DNA of 48,400 nucleotides from NCBI RefSeq assembly GCF_001310635.1, contig NZ_BAXR01000022.1:1-48400 (forward strand). The letters run 5' to 3'. Position 1 is the stretch's first letter. Every line of letters begins with the position of its first letter. A program made the translations under genes and the position numbers. Source of the DNA: Bacillus sp. JCM 19034 (GTDB lineage: Bacteria > Bacillota > Bacilli > Bacillales > Bacillaceae_D). The notes beneath the pieces are model-generated. The model saw nothing but the letters and a program-made list of their open reading frames with translations. It was not told where the DNA came from and ran no database searches. Shown here piece by piece: positions 38,878 to 48,400 of the stretch.

Positions 38878-39977
38878 ATGGCTTTAACGACTGGAATTGT
38901 AGGGCTACCGAATGTCGGAAATCGACATTATTTAATGCAATTACCCAAGCGGGAGCAGAATCAGCCAATTATCCATTTTGTACAATTGACCCTAATGTTG
39001 GGATAGTGGAGGTCCCAGATGTCCGATTACAAAAGCTAACAGAGTTAGTTGAACCGAAAAAAACGGTACCGACAGCGTTTGAATTTACTGATATTGCTGG
39101 TATTGTTGAGGGAGCAAGTAAAGGTGAAGGGTTAGGAAATAAGTTTCTTTCACACATTCGTCAAGTAGATGCTATTTCACACGTTGTTCGTTGCTTTGCT
39201 GACGATAATATAACTCATGTTTCAGGAGGCGTAAATCCGCTCCGTGATATTGAGGTTATTAATTTAGAGCTTATTCTGGCTGACTTTGAAACGATTGATA
39301 AACGTTTTACAAGAGTGGCCAAGCTAGCGAAAACAAAAGATAAAGAGGCAGTAGCTGAGCTTGAAGTATTAGAAATGCTCAAGGCCGCTTTTGAGGAAGA
39401 AAAACCAGCACGAAGCATTGAATTTACCGAAGAGCAGCTAGCAGTTGTAAAGCAATATCATTTATTAACGATTAAGCCTGTTTTATATGTTGCAAATGTA
39501 AGTGAGGACGATTTATTAGCACCTGATGATAATGAATATGTTCAGCAAGTAAAGGAGTTTGCACAAGCAGAAAATAGTGAAGTGATTGTTGTATGTGCAA
39601 AAATCGAATCGGAAATTGCTGAGCTTGAAGGCGATGAAAAGGAAATGTTCTTAGAGGAACTTGGCATTGCCGAATCAGGTTTAGATCAATTAATTCGTGC
39701 TGCTTACCAATTGTTAGGCTTACAAACGTATTTTACAGCTGGTGTACAAGAAGTACGGGCATGGACATTTCGTAAAGGGACAAAAGCACCACAAGCCGCT
39801 GGGATTATTCATAGTGACTTTGAAAAAGGATTTATTCGTGCTGAAACGGTTTCGTATGATGATTTAATGGACGCAGGATCGATGAGTGCTGCTAAAGAAA
39901 AAGGAAAAGTACGATTAGAAGGAAAGGATTATGTTGTCCAAGATGGCGATGTCATCCATTTCAGATTTAATGTATAG
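38878..39977 (+). CDS. ychF: Redox-regulated ATPase YchF (one frameshift)
   Basis: Obg-family P-loop protein that hydrolyses ATP and associates with ribosomes. ATG 38878 (MALTTGIVGLPNVG) has AAAGGAA upstream. The P-loop is hit: the frame breaks at 38919-38921, and one A restores GLPNVGKSTLFNAITQAGAE. The rest is intact: FTDIAGIVEGASKGEGLGN, the coiled-coil domain (about 130-200) and the C-terminal TGS domain ending VQDGDVIHFRFNV. The restored length is 366 residues, as in B. subtilis. Its promoter may be TTGTTT-N17-TATAAT, ending near 38815. A terminator follows. Confidence 0.95.
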
Positions 39978-39983
39978 AAGGTA

Positions 39984-40017
39984 GAAGCTCAAGTATATGG
40001 ACTTGGGCTTCTTTTTT
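39984..40017 (+). terminator. Terminator of ychF
   Basis: GAAGCTCAAGT (39984-39994) pairs with ACTTGGGCTTC (40001-40011), one G-U pair, followed by T6 (40012-40017). Confidence 0.92.
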
Positions 40018-40047
40018 AGAAAAAACGCTCCATACGTTTATCTTATA

Positions 40048-40076
40048 TTGCAGGTTGTTGTACGATCTGTTATAAT
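40048..40076 (+). promoter_or_regulatory. Promoter of rpsF-ssb-rpsR
   Basis: TTGCAG (40048-40053), 17-base spacer, perfect TATAAT (40071-40076). The transcript would have an 80-base leader. Confidence 0.82.
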
Positions 40077-40096
40077 ATTGGAATGTGAGTAAAATG

Positions 40097-40140
40097 ACTC
40101 TTTGATGAGTTTTGCTCCTTGCTCCGTTTGTGGAGCCGTT
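40097..40140 (+). promoter_or_regulatory. Possible S6:S18-binding leader of rpsF operon
   Basis: The leader contains ACTC/GAGT and GCTCC/GGAGC (40121-40136) stem elements with CCG sequences beside them (GCTCCG and GAGCCG). S6:S18 autoregulation of this operon through a CCG-containing hairpin is known in many bacteria; the assignment here is by position and motif only. Confidence 0.35.
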
Positions 40141-40163
40141 AGACCAAAAGGAGGTGGATCGGA

Positions 40164-40451
40164 ATGCGTAAGTACGAAATTATGTACATCATCGCTCCAA
40201 ACCTAGACGAAGCAGCAACTAAGGAAGTAATTGAACGTTTTAACAATGTTCTTACAACAAATGGTGCTGAAATCGATAAGGTGAATGAAATGGGTAAGCG
40301 TCGTTTAGCATATGAAATCAATGATTTCCGTGAAGGATTTTATGTATTGCTAAATGTACAATCTAATTCAGAAGCGATTGCAGAATTTAACCGTCTTATT
40401 AAGATCAATGATCATGTAATCCGTGTTCTTATTACAAAAGACGAAGATTAA
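40164..40451 (+). CDS. rpsF: 30S ribosomal protein S6
   Basis: Small-subunit protein that pairs with S18 on the platform. The 95 residues begin [20 protein letters not shown], and the core reads [19 protein letters not shown]. It is full length and intact; ATG 40164 has a strong AAAAGGAGGTGGAT site. It is first gene of the conserved rpsF-ssb-rpsR operon, and the product probably autoregulates it. Confidence 0.98.
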   Translation: MRKYEIMYIIAPNLDEAATKEVIERFNNVLTTNGAEIDKVNEMGKRRLAYEINDFREGFYVLLNVQSNSEAIAEFNRLIKINDHVIRVLITKDED

Positions 40452-40476
40452 TGAATGGAAAATGGGAGGGGTTTGA

Positions 40477-40959
40477 ATGCTTAACCGTGTCGTGCTTGTT
40501 GGACGTTTAACACGTGACCCAGAGTTGCGTTACACACCTAATGGAGTAGCTGTTGCGAACTTTACACTTGCAGTGAATCGTGCTTTTTCGAATCGCCAAG
40601 GTGAGCGTGAAGCTGATTTTATTAATTGTGTCGTCTGGCAAAAGCAAGCTGAAAATGTCGCAAACTATTTGAAAAAGGGTAGTTTAGCGGGTGTAGATGG
40701 CCGTTTACAAACACGGAGCTATGACAATAATGAAGGCCGTAGAGTCTTTGTCACAGAAGTCGTTGCAGAAAGTGTACAGTTTCTTGAACCACGTAACAGT
40801 GGAGGAGCAGGAAATGAATCATTTGGTGGGCCACCTAGTTCAGCGGGGAATAACGACTTTGGTAAGCAGCAACAGCCAAATCGTCCATCTAGTTTTGAGG
40901 ACCCATTTGCAAATGATGGCAAGCCAATTGATATTTCAGATGACGATTTGCCGTTTTAA
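40477..40959 (+). CDS. ssbA: Single-stranded DNA-binding protein Ssb
   Basis: Protects single-stranded DNA at forks and recruits repair partners. The 160 residues have the OB fold ([20 protein letters not shown] through about 105), a flexible Gly/Asn/Gln/Pro-rich linker and the acidic C-terminal peptide ISDDDLPF that binds partner proteins. ATG 40477 follows GGGAGGGG. It is intact and lies between rpsF and rpsR, which separates the replicative SsbA from competence-type paralogs. Confidence 0.97.
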   Translation: MLNRVVLVGRLTRDPELRYTPNGVAVANFTLAVNRAFSNRQGEREADFINCVVWQKQAENVANYLKKGSLAGVDGRLQTRSYDNNEGRRVFVTEVVAESVQFLEPRNSGGAGNESFGGPPSSAGNNDFGKQQQPNRPSSFEDPFANDGKPIDISDDDLPF

Positions 40960-41027
40960 TAACCCCTCATATATTAAAAGTAATGATTAGAATAGAAAAC
41001 GATTGATAAGGAAAGGAGTGCTGTCCA

Positions 41028-41261
41028 ATGGCTCGTCGTGGTCGTCCAAAGCGTCGTAAAGTTTGTTTCTTTACAGTAAACAAAATTACGAAAATCGATT
41101 ACAAAGACACTGATCTTCTTAAACGTTTCATTTCTGAGCGTGGTAAAATCTTACCTCGCCGTGTAACTGGAACATCTGCGAAGTATCAACGTCAACTTAC
41201 AATTGCAATTAAGCGTTCTCGTCAAATCGCTTTATTGCCATATGTAAATGATGTGAATTAA
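41028..41261 (+). CDS. rpsR: 30S ribosomal protein S18
   Basis: Small-subunit protein that binds S6 and 16S rRNA. The 77 residues are basic, starting [20 protein letters not shown] with the single Cys of the family. The RNA-binding core reads [18 protein letters not shown], and the end is [12 protein letters not shown] 41028 has the site AAAGGAGTG. It is the last gene of its operon, with a strong terminator after it. Confidence 0.98.
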   Translation: MARRGRPKRRKVCFFTVNKITKIDYKDTDLLKRFISERGKILPRRVTGTSAKYQRQLTIAIKRSRQIALLPYVNDVN

Positions 41262-41272
41262 TACGTATAAGA

Positions 41273-41311
41273 AGGTATGCTAGAGACCATTTCTCTAGCG
41301 TGCCTTTTTTT
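41273..41311 (+). terminator. Terminator of rpsF-ssb-rpsR
   Basis: AGGTATGCTAGAGA (41273-41286) pairs with TCTCTAGCGTGCCT (41292-41305), two G-U pairs, followed by a T-run to 41311. Confidence 0.93.
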
Positions 41312-41690
41312 GTTACTAAAATTAAGGGGAAGATACTTTTCTACAATGAATGTGTATGTTTTGTATCGTAAATAGTTTAAAAGCCTCAAGTAATTAGTTT
41401 TATGGTCTCCCCTTGTCCTGCATGGTCATATTAAAATTAATTGAAGTTGTTTGGTACTCCTTAAAAGGATAAATAGTCAGTTATATTTAAAGTAGCTATC
41501 AAATGAATGGAATGGTCCCATACATTTTCCTATACCTTCTCAGGTTATATTAATACTGTACAAATACTAAAGCGGATTCATTTGTAATATGATGTTCACC
41601 TTTGAATGCTTTAACTTTCCTTATAATTACGGTAAAATATAGAGGAATATCTCGAAAAGATATAAAAGATCGGAAAAATGAGGTGTATTT
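41312..41690. other. Intergenic gap between rpsR and yybS without recognised gene
   Basis: About 380 bp of AT-rich DNA. I see no convincing ORF, RNA gene or repeat. A possible promoter for yybS is TTTAAC-N17-TAAAAT near 41610-41640, with an alternative TATAAT just before it that lacks a well-spaced -35. Confidence 0.5.
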
Positions 41691-42625
41691 GTGAGAAATA
41701 CAAAAACGATGACAGAAGGAGCCATAATGGCTGCTATCGTTACGATCCTATTACTTCTCACTCTTTATGTCCCACTTGTGAATTCGATTGTAATGTGGCA
41801 TTGCCATTACCGTTTGTTGTATTTACGTATCGTAGAGGATTGAAAGCTGGAACAATTTTGTTATTTGTTTCTTCCATTTTAGGCTTTATACTTGGAGGTG
41901 GCTTATTAGCATTAATTCCAGCTTTTATGTTTGGAACAGCTGGTATGGTACTTGGTGAGATTCACCGAAGAGGATTAAGTGGGTTTGCTGGATTGCTTGG
42001 TACATCTTTAGCATATATCGTACATATTTTGCTAATTTTCGTTGGAATGACAATGTTAGTTGGGCAAAATCCAATGCAATTAGCTGCAGATCTAACTAGA
42101 GAACAGATGGATTTTGTTGAACGGACGTTAGGTGGAATGGGAGAAGGAAATACGGAGCTAATAAATGAATCTTTGGATGCATTATTATATTTAGCCCCTG
42201 TAGTAATTGTTGGCTCTGCTTTGATGCTTGCTATTGTTACAGTACTCCTTAGCTACGTTGTATTAAAAAGGTTAGGACACGATGTGAATAAACTGCCGCC
42301 ATTTCGTAAATGGGCGTTTCCTAAAAGCTTTTTATGGTATTACTTAGTCGTGTTAATAGTAGCATTAATCGGGGTGGAAGAAGGGACAACACTATTTACG
42401 ATCGTACAAAATCTAATCATGCTATTAGGCTTTGTTTTGACGATTCAAGGTTTTGCCTTTATATTTTATTATTGTCACTACAAAAAAGTACCTATTGCTC
42501 TTCCAATTATTATCGTTGTAGCATCATTTATTCTTTTACCGTTCATGGAGATCATTCGAATTATTGGAATTATCGATTTAGGCTTTGAATTGCGTAAACG
42601 CATAGGCCAAGATAATAGGAGCTGA
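41691..42625 (+). CDS. yybS: YybS family membrane protein, DUF2232 (one frameshift)
   Basis: Polytopic membrane protein of the DUF2232 family, usually upstream of gdpP in Bacillus. The GTG start at 41691 follows GAGGTG and reads MRNTKTMTEGAIMAAIVTIL. One T missing near 41795-41797 breaks the frame; restored it reads VNSIVMLALPLPFVVFTYRRG. Total 311 residues with about eight membrane segments. A conserved loop GTAGMVLGEIHRRGLSG lies near residue 85. The function is unknown; the family resembles energy-coupling (S-component-like) membrane proteins only loosely. gdpP starts 5 bp later. Confidence 0.88.
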
Positions 42626-42629
42626 CGAT

Positions 42630-44590
42630 ATGCCAAACTATTTATTAAATCGCTGGCACGGTTATCATGTCATTGCTCTCTTTATCATTGCGACGGCTTT
42701 TGTTGCTGCTTTGACATGGTATAATTGGAAGATAGGAGTAATAGGCCTTCTTATACTAGCTGTTTTGCTTGTGTTCACCATTCAAGCACAGCTTGCCTTT
42801 AAACGAGAGTTCGGAGAGTATATAGCGACTATATCTTCTCGTGTTTCAAAGGCTAGCGAAGCTGCTGTTCAAAAGCTGCCTATCGATGGTGCTTTATAAT
42901 GACGAGCATATCATACAATGGTTAATCCGTTTATGACTACGACATTTAATGAAAAATGGATTGAGCGTCCTATAGGTGAAATTAGTGAAGAGCTTGAGAG
43001 CTGGTTAGAAGAGGAGACAACTGAAGGTCTTCTCCGTATAGGTGAGGCGATTTATCAAGTAACGATCGAAGCGAATGAACGAATGATCTATTTTATGGAT
43101 GTGACAGATCAGGAAGAGGCATTTGATAAATTTCACCAGTCAAAAACAGTTTTGGCGATGCTCTATTTAGATAATTATGATGAAGTCATGCAAGGAATTG
43201 ATGATCAAGTACGTGGACGTATGATGAGCATTGTGACAAAGACGTTAAACGAATGGGCCGATTATTATGGTGTATATTTACGAAGAACATCAGTGGATCG
43301 GTTTATTGCGGTCATGCATGCTTATGCATTAAAGGAAATGGAAGAGAGCCGTTTTGAAATAATAGATCACATTCGTGAGGAGACGGCTAAAGAGAAAATC
43401 GCGATTACACTTAGTATCGGGGTAGGAACAGATGAAGATGATTTACGTGAGCTAGGGAAAATTGCTCAATCAAGCTTAGATCTAGCTCTCGGACGTGGTG
43501 GTGACCAGGTAGCGATAAAACGCAAAAATGGGCGTGTCCGTTTTATGGTGGGAAGTCGAATGCGATGGAAAAACGAACACGAGTTAGAGCGAGGGTCATT
43601 TCCCATGCATTACGTGACTTTGTAAAAGAAAGTGATAAAGTACTAATAATGGGTCATAAAAACCCTGACATGGATGCGATCGGTGCAGCAATTGGTGTTC
43701 AGAAGCTAGCTGAGGTTAATGAAAAAGAAGGCTTTATTGTGTTAGATCCCGACGACATTAACTACACAGTACAGAAGCTGATGGAGGAAATAGAGGAGCA
43801 TGATTATTTGTGGTCTCATTTTATTACTCCAGAGGAAGCGAAGGATCGAATTACGCAAGAAACGTTATTAATTATAGTCGATACGCATCGGCCGTCTTTA
43901 GTAATCGAGCCTGAATTATTACAGAAAGTTGAACGAATTATTGTGTTAGATCATCATCGCCGTGGTGAAGAGTTTATTGAAGATCCAGTACTAGTTTATA
44001 TGGAGCCATATGCTTCATCAACAGCTGAGCTTGTAACGGAGTTGCTAGAATATCAACCGAATCGCTTGCAGATGGATCGCCTTGAGGCTACTGCTTTACT
44101 TGCAGGCATTATAGTCGATACAAAGAGCTTCGCAGTAAGAACAGGGGCAAGAACGTTTGATGCAGCATCCTTCCTTCGTTCAAACGGTGCCGATACAACG
44201 CTCGTTCAAAAGCTTTTGAAGGAAGATTTAGATCAATTCGTGGAGCGTTCTAAACTGATAAAGAATGCAGAAACGTATCGTGAAGGCTTTGCGATTGCAA
44301 CAGCGAGCGAAACGAAATCATATAGTCAAATTATTATCGCTCAAGCTGCAGATACGTTATTATCAATGAAAGGTGTAACAGCATCTTTTGTCATATCAAA
44401 ACGTGAAGATGACTGTATTAGTATAAGTGCACGATCGCTAGGAGATGTCAATGTCCAAATTATAATGGAATCATTAAATGGGGGAGGACATTTGACAAAT
44501 GCTGCTACACAGCTTAGAGATATTACGGTCTTTGAAGCAAAGGAGAAGCTTCAAGAAGCGATTGATCACTATTTAGAAGGAGGTCAATAA
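42630..44590 (+). CDS. gdpP: Cyclic-di-AMP phosphodiesterase GdpP (three frame breaks)
   Basis: Membrane-bound enzyme that degrades c-di-AMP. Order: two N-terminal membrane helices (about residues 13-55), a PAS domain, a degenerate GGDEF domain (GIDDQVRGR to SIGVGTDED) and a DHH/DHHA1 domain with [29 protein letters not shown] and GGGHLTNAA. The frame breaks near 42884-42886 (two bases missing, before [12 protein letters not shown]), 42922-42923 and 43541-43544 (before [17 protein letters not shown]). Restored length about 654 residues. GdpP can be lost in nature, so the breaks deserve checking, but all resemble the other homopolymer errors. Confidence 0.93.
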
Positions 44591-44593
44591 TCG

Positions 44594-45036
44594 ATGAAAG
44601 TGATTTTTTAGAGGATGTTAAGGGGAAAGGGAGAAAAGGCGAGACGAAAAATGTTTCTGAAGGGTATGCTAGAAATTACCTTATTCCCAATAACCTTGCT
44701 GTTGAAGCAACGACAGGAAATATGAAGAATTTAGAAGCACAACAGAAGAGCAAGCAAAAGAAGGCTGACGAGGAACTAGAAGCTGCTCAAGCTTATAAGG
44801 AAGAATTAGAAGCATTAACGGTTGAAATTAAGGCAAAGGCGGGAGAAGGTGGCCGACTGTTCGGTGCAGTTTCCACGAAGCAAATTGCTGAAACGTTGAA
44901 AAAGATGAAGAAGAAAGTCGATAAACGGAAGATCTTGCTAGATGATCCGATTCGTTCATTAGGCTATACGAATGTTCCAATTAAAATACATCAAGAGGTT
45001 GTTGCAACGGTTAAAGTTCACGTTGTTGCAGAATAA
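44594..45036 (+). CDS. rplI: 50S ribosomal protein L9 (one frameshift)
   Basis: Two-domain ribosomal protein that spans from the 50S surface. The ATG at 44594 follows AAGGAGGTC and the gdpP stop. A stop appears after five codons (MKVIF); T6 at 44604-44609 should be T7, giving [20 protein letters not shown] (with K for the second R here) and then [21 protein letters not shown] long helix (about 45-75) links to the C-terminal domain with [11 protein letters not shown]. Restored length is 147 residues. Confidence 0.96.
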
Positions 45037-45057
45037 TTGAAAGCAGTAAAATGATGA

Positions 45058-45101
45058 GAGGGTGTCTCAAAAGGCAAAAGAAGACCTTTTGAGATGCCCT
45101 C
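45058..45101 (+). terminator. Terminator between rplI and dnaC
   Basis: A 17-bp stem, GAGGGTGTCTCAAAAGG (45058-45074) with CCTTTTGAGATGCCCTC (45085-45101), two G-U pairs. The U-tract is weak (TTTC). It ends only 35 bp before the dnaC start, so dnaC either relies on read-through or on a promoter within this hairpin region. Confidence 0.75.
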
Positions 45102-45135
45102 TTTCAAAGAAATAGATAAGGAAGGCGGCTTTGGT

Positions 45136-46500
45136 ATGAGTGATTTATTTGCAGATCGAACACCACCACAAAATATTGAAGCGGAACAAGCGGTCTTAGG
45201 AGCCATTTTTTATCTGCTGATGCTCTCGTTACCGCTTCTGAACAACTCATTCCTGAAGATTTCTACCGGGCCTCTCATCAACGAATCTATCAAGTGATGC
45301 TAGAGTTATCTGAAAAGGATGAACCGGTTGATTTAGTAACAGTTACGTCAGAATTGCAAGATCGGAAATGGCTTGATGAAATAGGCGGGATTGCCTATTT
45401 AAGCGATCTAGCAAATGCTGTACCGACAGCTGCTAATATTGACTACTATACGAGAATTGTAGAAGAAAAATCAGTTTTACGAAGACTTATTAAAGTATCG
45501 ACCTCGATCGCCGCTGATGGGTATGCGAGTGAAGAAGAAGTCGATACGATATTAGCAGAGGCAGAAAAAACGATATTAGAGGTTTCGCAGCGGAAAAATA
45601 CGAGTTCCTTTATTTCCATCAAAGACGTTCTGATTGAAACATATGATAAAATCGAAAAGCTACAAAATTTAAAAAGGTGATATCACTGGGATTCCAACTG
45701 GATTTCAGGAGTTGGACCGCATGACAGCAGGATTCCAGCGCAATGATTTGATCATTGTAGCGGCACGTCCGTCTGTCGGTAAGACGGCTTTTGCTTTGAA
45801 CATTTCGCAAAATGTGGCGACGTCAACAGGAGAAAATGTGGCGATCTTTAGTTTAGAGATGGGAGCTAGCCAGCTTGTTCAACGGATGCTCTGTGCAGAA
45901 GGAAACATTGATGCACAGCGAATGAGAACAGGGGCGTTAAATGCTGAAGATTGGAACAAGCTCGCCATGGCGATGGGAAGCTTAGCGAAAGCGGGCATTT
46001 ATATTGATGATACGCCAGGTGTGAAGGTGAATGATATTCGTGCGAAATGCCGACGATTGAAGCAGGAGCAAGGACTCGGGATGATTATGATCGATTATTT
46101 GCAGCTCATTCAAGGTAGTGGAAAAAGCGGGGAAAATCGTCAGCAGGAAGTATCGGAAATTTCTCGTACGTTAAAGCAAATTGCTCGTGAACTCGAAGTT
46201 CCTGTTATTGCCCTATCACAGCTTTCACGTGGGGTAGAATCAAGACAGGATAAGCGTCCGATGATGTCTGATATTCGTGAATCGGGAAGTATTGAGCAGG
46301 ATGCCGATATCGTCGCTTTCTTATATCGCGACGATTATTATGATAAAGAATCAGAAAATCAGAATATCATCGAAATTATTATCGCAAAGCAGCGGAATGG
46401 TCCTGTTGGAACAGTGGAGCTCGCTTTTGTGAAGGAGTTTAATAAATTCGTTAATTTAGATCGTAGACATGATGAAAGTAGTATGCCACCTGGTGCGTAG
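45136..46500 (+). CDS. dnaC: Replicative DNA helicase DnaC (DnaB family; two frame errors)
   Basis: Hexameric fork helicase (called DnaC in Bacillus, DnaB elsewhere). ATG 45136 starts [21 protein letters not shown]6 at 45206-45211 should be T7 to read [21 protein letters not shown]. Near 45670-45676 the opposite holds: one extra A in a run; removing it gives [17 protein letters not shown]. Restored length is 454 residues, the same as B. subtilis DnaC. The RecA-like domain has Walker [14 protein letters not shown] and Walker [11 protein letters not shown]; the DnaB motif [24 protein letters not shown] is intact in parts. Confidence 0.97.
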
Positions 46501-46503
46501 AGG

Positions 46504-46545
46504 GGCGACCTTAGAGAAAATTCCATTTCTAAGGTCGCCTTTTTT
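46504..46545 (+). terminator. Terminator of dnaC
   Basis: GGCGACCTTAGA (46504-46515) pairs with TCTAAGGTCGCC (46528-46539), followed by T6 (46540-46545). Confidence 0.93.
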
Positions 46546-46602
46546 CCATTTTCCCGAGGAAACATCCAGTACAGTCGAACGAAAATATGAATAAATTATA
46601 CA

Positions 46603-46615
46603 AATGTTCGTGTTT
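46603..46615. promoter_or_regulatory. Candidate PurR box upstream of purA
   Basis: AATGTTCGTGTTT resembles the PurBox in reverse orientation (AWWGTTCGGWWWT) with two mismatches. CGAA sequences in CGAACGAAAAT (46576-46586) could be the opposing half. PurR represses purA in B. subtilis. The half-box spacing is not the usual value, so this is tentative. Confidence 0.4.
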
Positions 46616-46618
46616 ACA

Positions 46619-46647
46619 TTGACGCTATTGTAAGTAGTTGGTATACT
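46619..46647 (+). promoter_or_regulatory. Promoter of purA
   Basis: TTGACG (46619-46624), 17-base spacer, TATACT (46642-46647), about 55 bp before the purA start. Confidence 0.85.
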
Positions 46648-46702
46648 AATCAGTGGCTTTGGAAAACTATACTTACTATAGGCTAATGCGGAGGTGCATG
46701 TC

Positions 46703-47988
46703 ATGTCATCAGTTGTTGTTGTAGGAACACAATGGGTGATGAAGGGAAAGGGAAGATTACCGATTACCTTTCAGAACGAGCGGAGGTTGTAGCCCGATAT
46801 CAAGGGGGAAACAACGCAGGACATACGATTGTATTTAGTGGTGTGAAATATAAGCTGCACTTAATTCCTTCTGGTATTTTTTATAAAGATAAGATTTGTG
46901 TCATTGGGAATGGAATGGTAATTGATCCAAAAGCAATCGTTGAGGAGCTTGCTTACTTACATGAACGTAATGTTGATACGAGCAATTTGCGTATTAGTAA
47001 CCGTGCCCATGTGATTCTTCCTTACCATTTAAAGCTTGATATTGTTGAAGAAGAACGAAAAGGAGCCAATAAAATCGGGACAACGAAAAAAGGAATTGGC
47101 CCAGCCTACATGGACAAGGCTGCACGTATTGGAATCCGTATTGCTGATTTATTAGATAAAGAAGTGTTTGAAGAAAAATTAGAACGTATTTTAGAAGAAA
47201 AGAATCGTCTTTTCGAAAAATATTATGAGGTTGAAGGCTTTACGAAGGAAGAAATTTTAGAAGAGTATTATGATTACGGCCAACAAATTGCCAAGTATGT
47301 GTGTGATACGTCAGTTGTTTTAAACGATGCTTTAGATGAAGGTCGCAGGGTGCTGTTTGAAGGTGCACAAGGAGTAATGCTTGATATTGACCAAGGAACG
47401 TACCCATTCGTAACGTCCTCTAACCCGATTGCTGGTGGTGTAACGATTGGGTCAGGCGTAGGTCCGGCGAAAATTACGAAGGCGGTTGGTGTATCAAAGG
47501 CGTATACAACACGTGTTGGTGATGGTCCGTTCCCAACCGAGCTTCATGATGAAATTGGTGATCAAATTCGTGAGGTTGGAAATGAGTATGGTACGACAAC
47601 AGGTCGTCCACGTCGTGTTGGCTGGTTTGATAGCGTAGTAGTACGTCATGCTCGTCGTGTAAGTGGCTTAACGGATCTGTCGTTAAATTCTATTGATGTC
47701 TTAACAGGGATTAAAACGTTAAAGATTTGTACAGCTTATAAATATCGCGGTGAAATCATTGAGGAATTCCCAGCAAGCTTGAAGGTTCTAGCTGAGTGTG
47801 AACCTGTTTATGAAGAATTACCTGGTTGGGATGAGGATATTACTGCTGTGAAATCATTAGATGAGTTACCAGTGAATGCTCGTCATTATATTGAACGTGT
47901 GTCACAATTAACTGGTATTCCTTTAACGATTTTCTCTGTCGGACCAGACCGTGATCAAACGAATTTAGTGCGTGGTGTGTTTGCCTAA
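46703..47988 (+). CDS. purA: Adenylosuccinate synthetase (one frameshift)
   Basis: GTP-dependent conversion of IMP and aspartate to adenylosuccinate, the first step to AMP. ATG 46703 follows GGAGGTG. After VVVVGTQWG the frame breaks at G3 (46734-46736), which should be G4, restoring the P-loop-like [12 protein letters not shown]. Motifs: [34 protein letters not shown]. Restored length 428 residues. The IMP branch point is shared with guaB at the other side of this window. Confidence 0.97.
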
Positions 47989-47997
47989 TTTGTAGTG

Positions 47998-48029
47998 AGC
48001 AAGTGTACAGTGTTTTGTGTGCACTTGCT
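47998..48029 (+). terminator. Hairpin after purA
   Basis: AGCAAGTGTACA (47998-48009) pairs with TGTGCACTTGCT (48018-48029), one G-U pair, loop of 8. The U-tract is weak (TAATTC). Confidence 0.7.
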
Positions 48030-48074
48030 TAATTCAGTTCAATATTTAATGATTAATTATTTTTGAAAAAGTAG

Positions 48075-48103
48075 TTGCATGTCACATTCATGTGTGATAT
48101 TAT
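48075..48103 (+). promoter_or_regulatory. Promoter of the tRNA cluster
   Basis: TTGCAT (48075-48080), 17-base spacer, TATTAT (48098-48103), 44 bp before tRNA-Lys. No other promoter or terminator lies between the three tRNAs. Confidence 0.75.
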
Positions 48104-48147
48104 AAATCTTGTCGTCAAGAGTACAGGCTCTTGAAAAGCAATAACAA

Positions 48148-48223
48148 GAGCCATTAGCTCAGTTGGTAGAGCATCTGACTTTTAATCAGAGGGTCGAAGG
48201 TTCGAGTCCTTCATGGCTCACCA
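48148..48223 (+). tRNA. tRNA-Lys (anticodon TTT)
   Basis: Acceptor GAGCCAT pairs with ATGGCTC; D arm GCTC..GAGC; anticodon loop CTTTTAA (TTT); T arm GGTTCGAGTCC; CCA encoded. It is 76 bases, the first of a tRNA cluster that probably continues beyond the window. Confidence 0.97.
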
Positions 48224-48236
48224 TTTTTAATAAAGT

Positions 48237-48311
48237 GGCCCGTTGGTCAAGCGGTTAAGACACCGCCCTTTCACGGCGGTAACACGGGTTCGAATCCCGT
48301 ACGGGTCACCA
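48237..48311 (+). tRNA. tRNA-Glu (anticodon TTC)
   Basis: Acceptor GGCCCGT pairs with ACGGGTC (one G-U), anticodon stem CCGCC/GGCGG with loop CTTTCAC (TTC), T arm GGTTCGAATCC, discriminator A, encoded CCA. It is 75 bases, 13 bp after tRNA-Lys. Confidence 0.97.
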
Positions 48312-48318
48312 CTTTATT

Positions 48319-48395
48319 GGTCCGGTAGTTCAGTTGGTTAGAATGCCTGCCTGTCACGCAGGAGGTCGCGGGTTCGAGTCCCGTCCGGACCGCCA
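48319..48395 (+). tRNA. tRNA-Asp (anticodon GTC)
   Basis: Acceptor GGTCCGG pairs with CCGGACC, anticodon loop CTGTCAC (GTC), T arm GGTTCGAGTCC, discriminator G, encoded CCA. It is 77 bases and complete, ending 5 bp before the window edge. Confidence 0.97.
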
Positions 48396-48400
48396 GTTTT

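Overview
The window is the chromosomal replication-origin region of an AT-rich, spore-forming Bacillaceae. Gene content and order follow the Bacillus oriC neighbourhood: rrn promoters, bofA, yaaL, recR, yaaK, dnaX, SRP RNA, tadA, tRNA-Ser, serS, pdxT-pdxS, dacA, guaB, yaaC, gyrA, gyrB, remB, recF, yaaA, dnaN, dnaA / oriC / rpmH, rnpA, spoIIIJ, jag, mnmE, mnmG, rsmG, noc, soj, spo0J ... rpsF, ssb, rpsR, yybS, gdpP, rplI, dnaC, purA and tRNAs. Sporulation genes (bofA, spoIIIJ, yyaC, soj/spo0J) point to an endospore former. The arrangement resembles alkaliphilic or halotolerant Bacillus-like genera more than B. subtilis: no rRNA operon lies between gyrA and yaaC, and no dgk/dck pair lies beside serS. 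The genus is an inference.

Left arm (about 1-24.8 kb, mostly minus strand): two tandem strong promoters at the left edge fire outward into what should be an rrn operon beyond base 1. Next come the bofA-dnaX cluster, SRP RNA, tRNA-Ser, and serS behind a T-box leader whose UGGC matches the discriminator of that tRNA-Ser. PLP synthase (pdxST), dacA and guaB follow. Between yaaC and gyrA is an accessory insert: an orphan MEDS-type histidine kinase, a metallo-beta-lactamase-fold hydrolase and a degenerate HD-GYP protein. Gyrase, remB, recF, yaaA, dnaN and dnaA complete this arm.

Origin (about 23.3-25.4 kb): DnaA boxes lie on both sides of dnaA. Next to the dnaN-side boxes is a run of six DnaA-trios followed by AT-rich DNA, the expected unwinding site.

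Right arm (about 25.4-48.4 kb, mostly plus strand): rpmH-rnpA-spoIIIJ-jag, tRNA modification genes (mnmE, mnmG), rsmG, and the Noc/Soj/Spo0J segregation module with two parS sites. After these come a cysteine desulfurase-like gene, membrane proteins, yyaC, ychF, the rpsF-ssb-rpsR operon, yybS-gdpP-rplI, dnaC, purA with a candidate PurR box, and tRNA-Lys, -Glu and -Asp at the edge.

The most striking property is technical: I count about 29 frameshifts in 18 genes, including essential ones (dnaA, gyrA, gyrB, dnaX, dnaC, purA, rplI). Almost all are single-base losses in or beside short homopolymers, and restoring the base gives a protein of family length. This is the mark of uncorrected sequencing error, not gene decay. 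Such genes are annotated here as whole CDSs with the break positions given. I found no convincing new biological system. The best candidates for a closer look are the kinase/hydrolase/HD-GYP insert, a near-parS site in yaaC and a 42-codon ORF between yaaA and dnaN.
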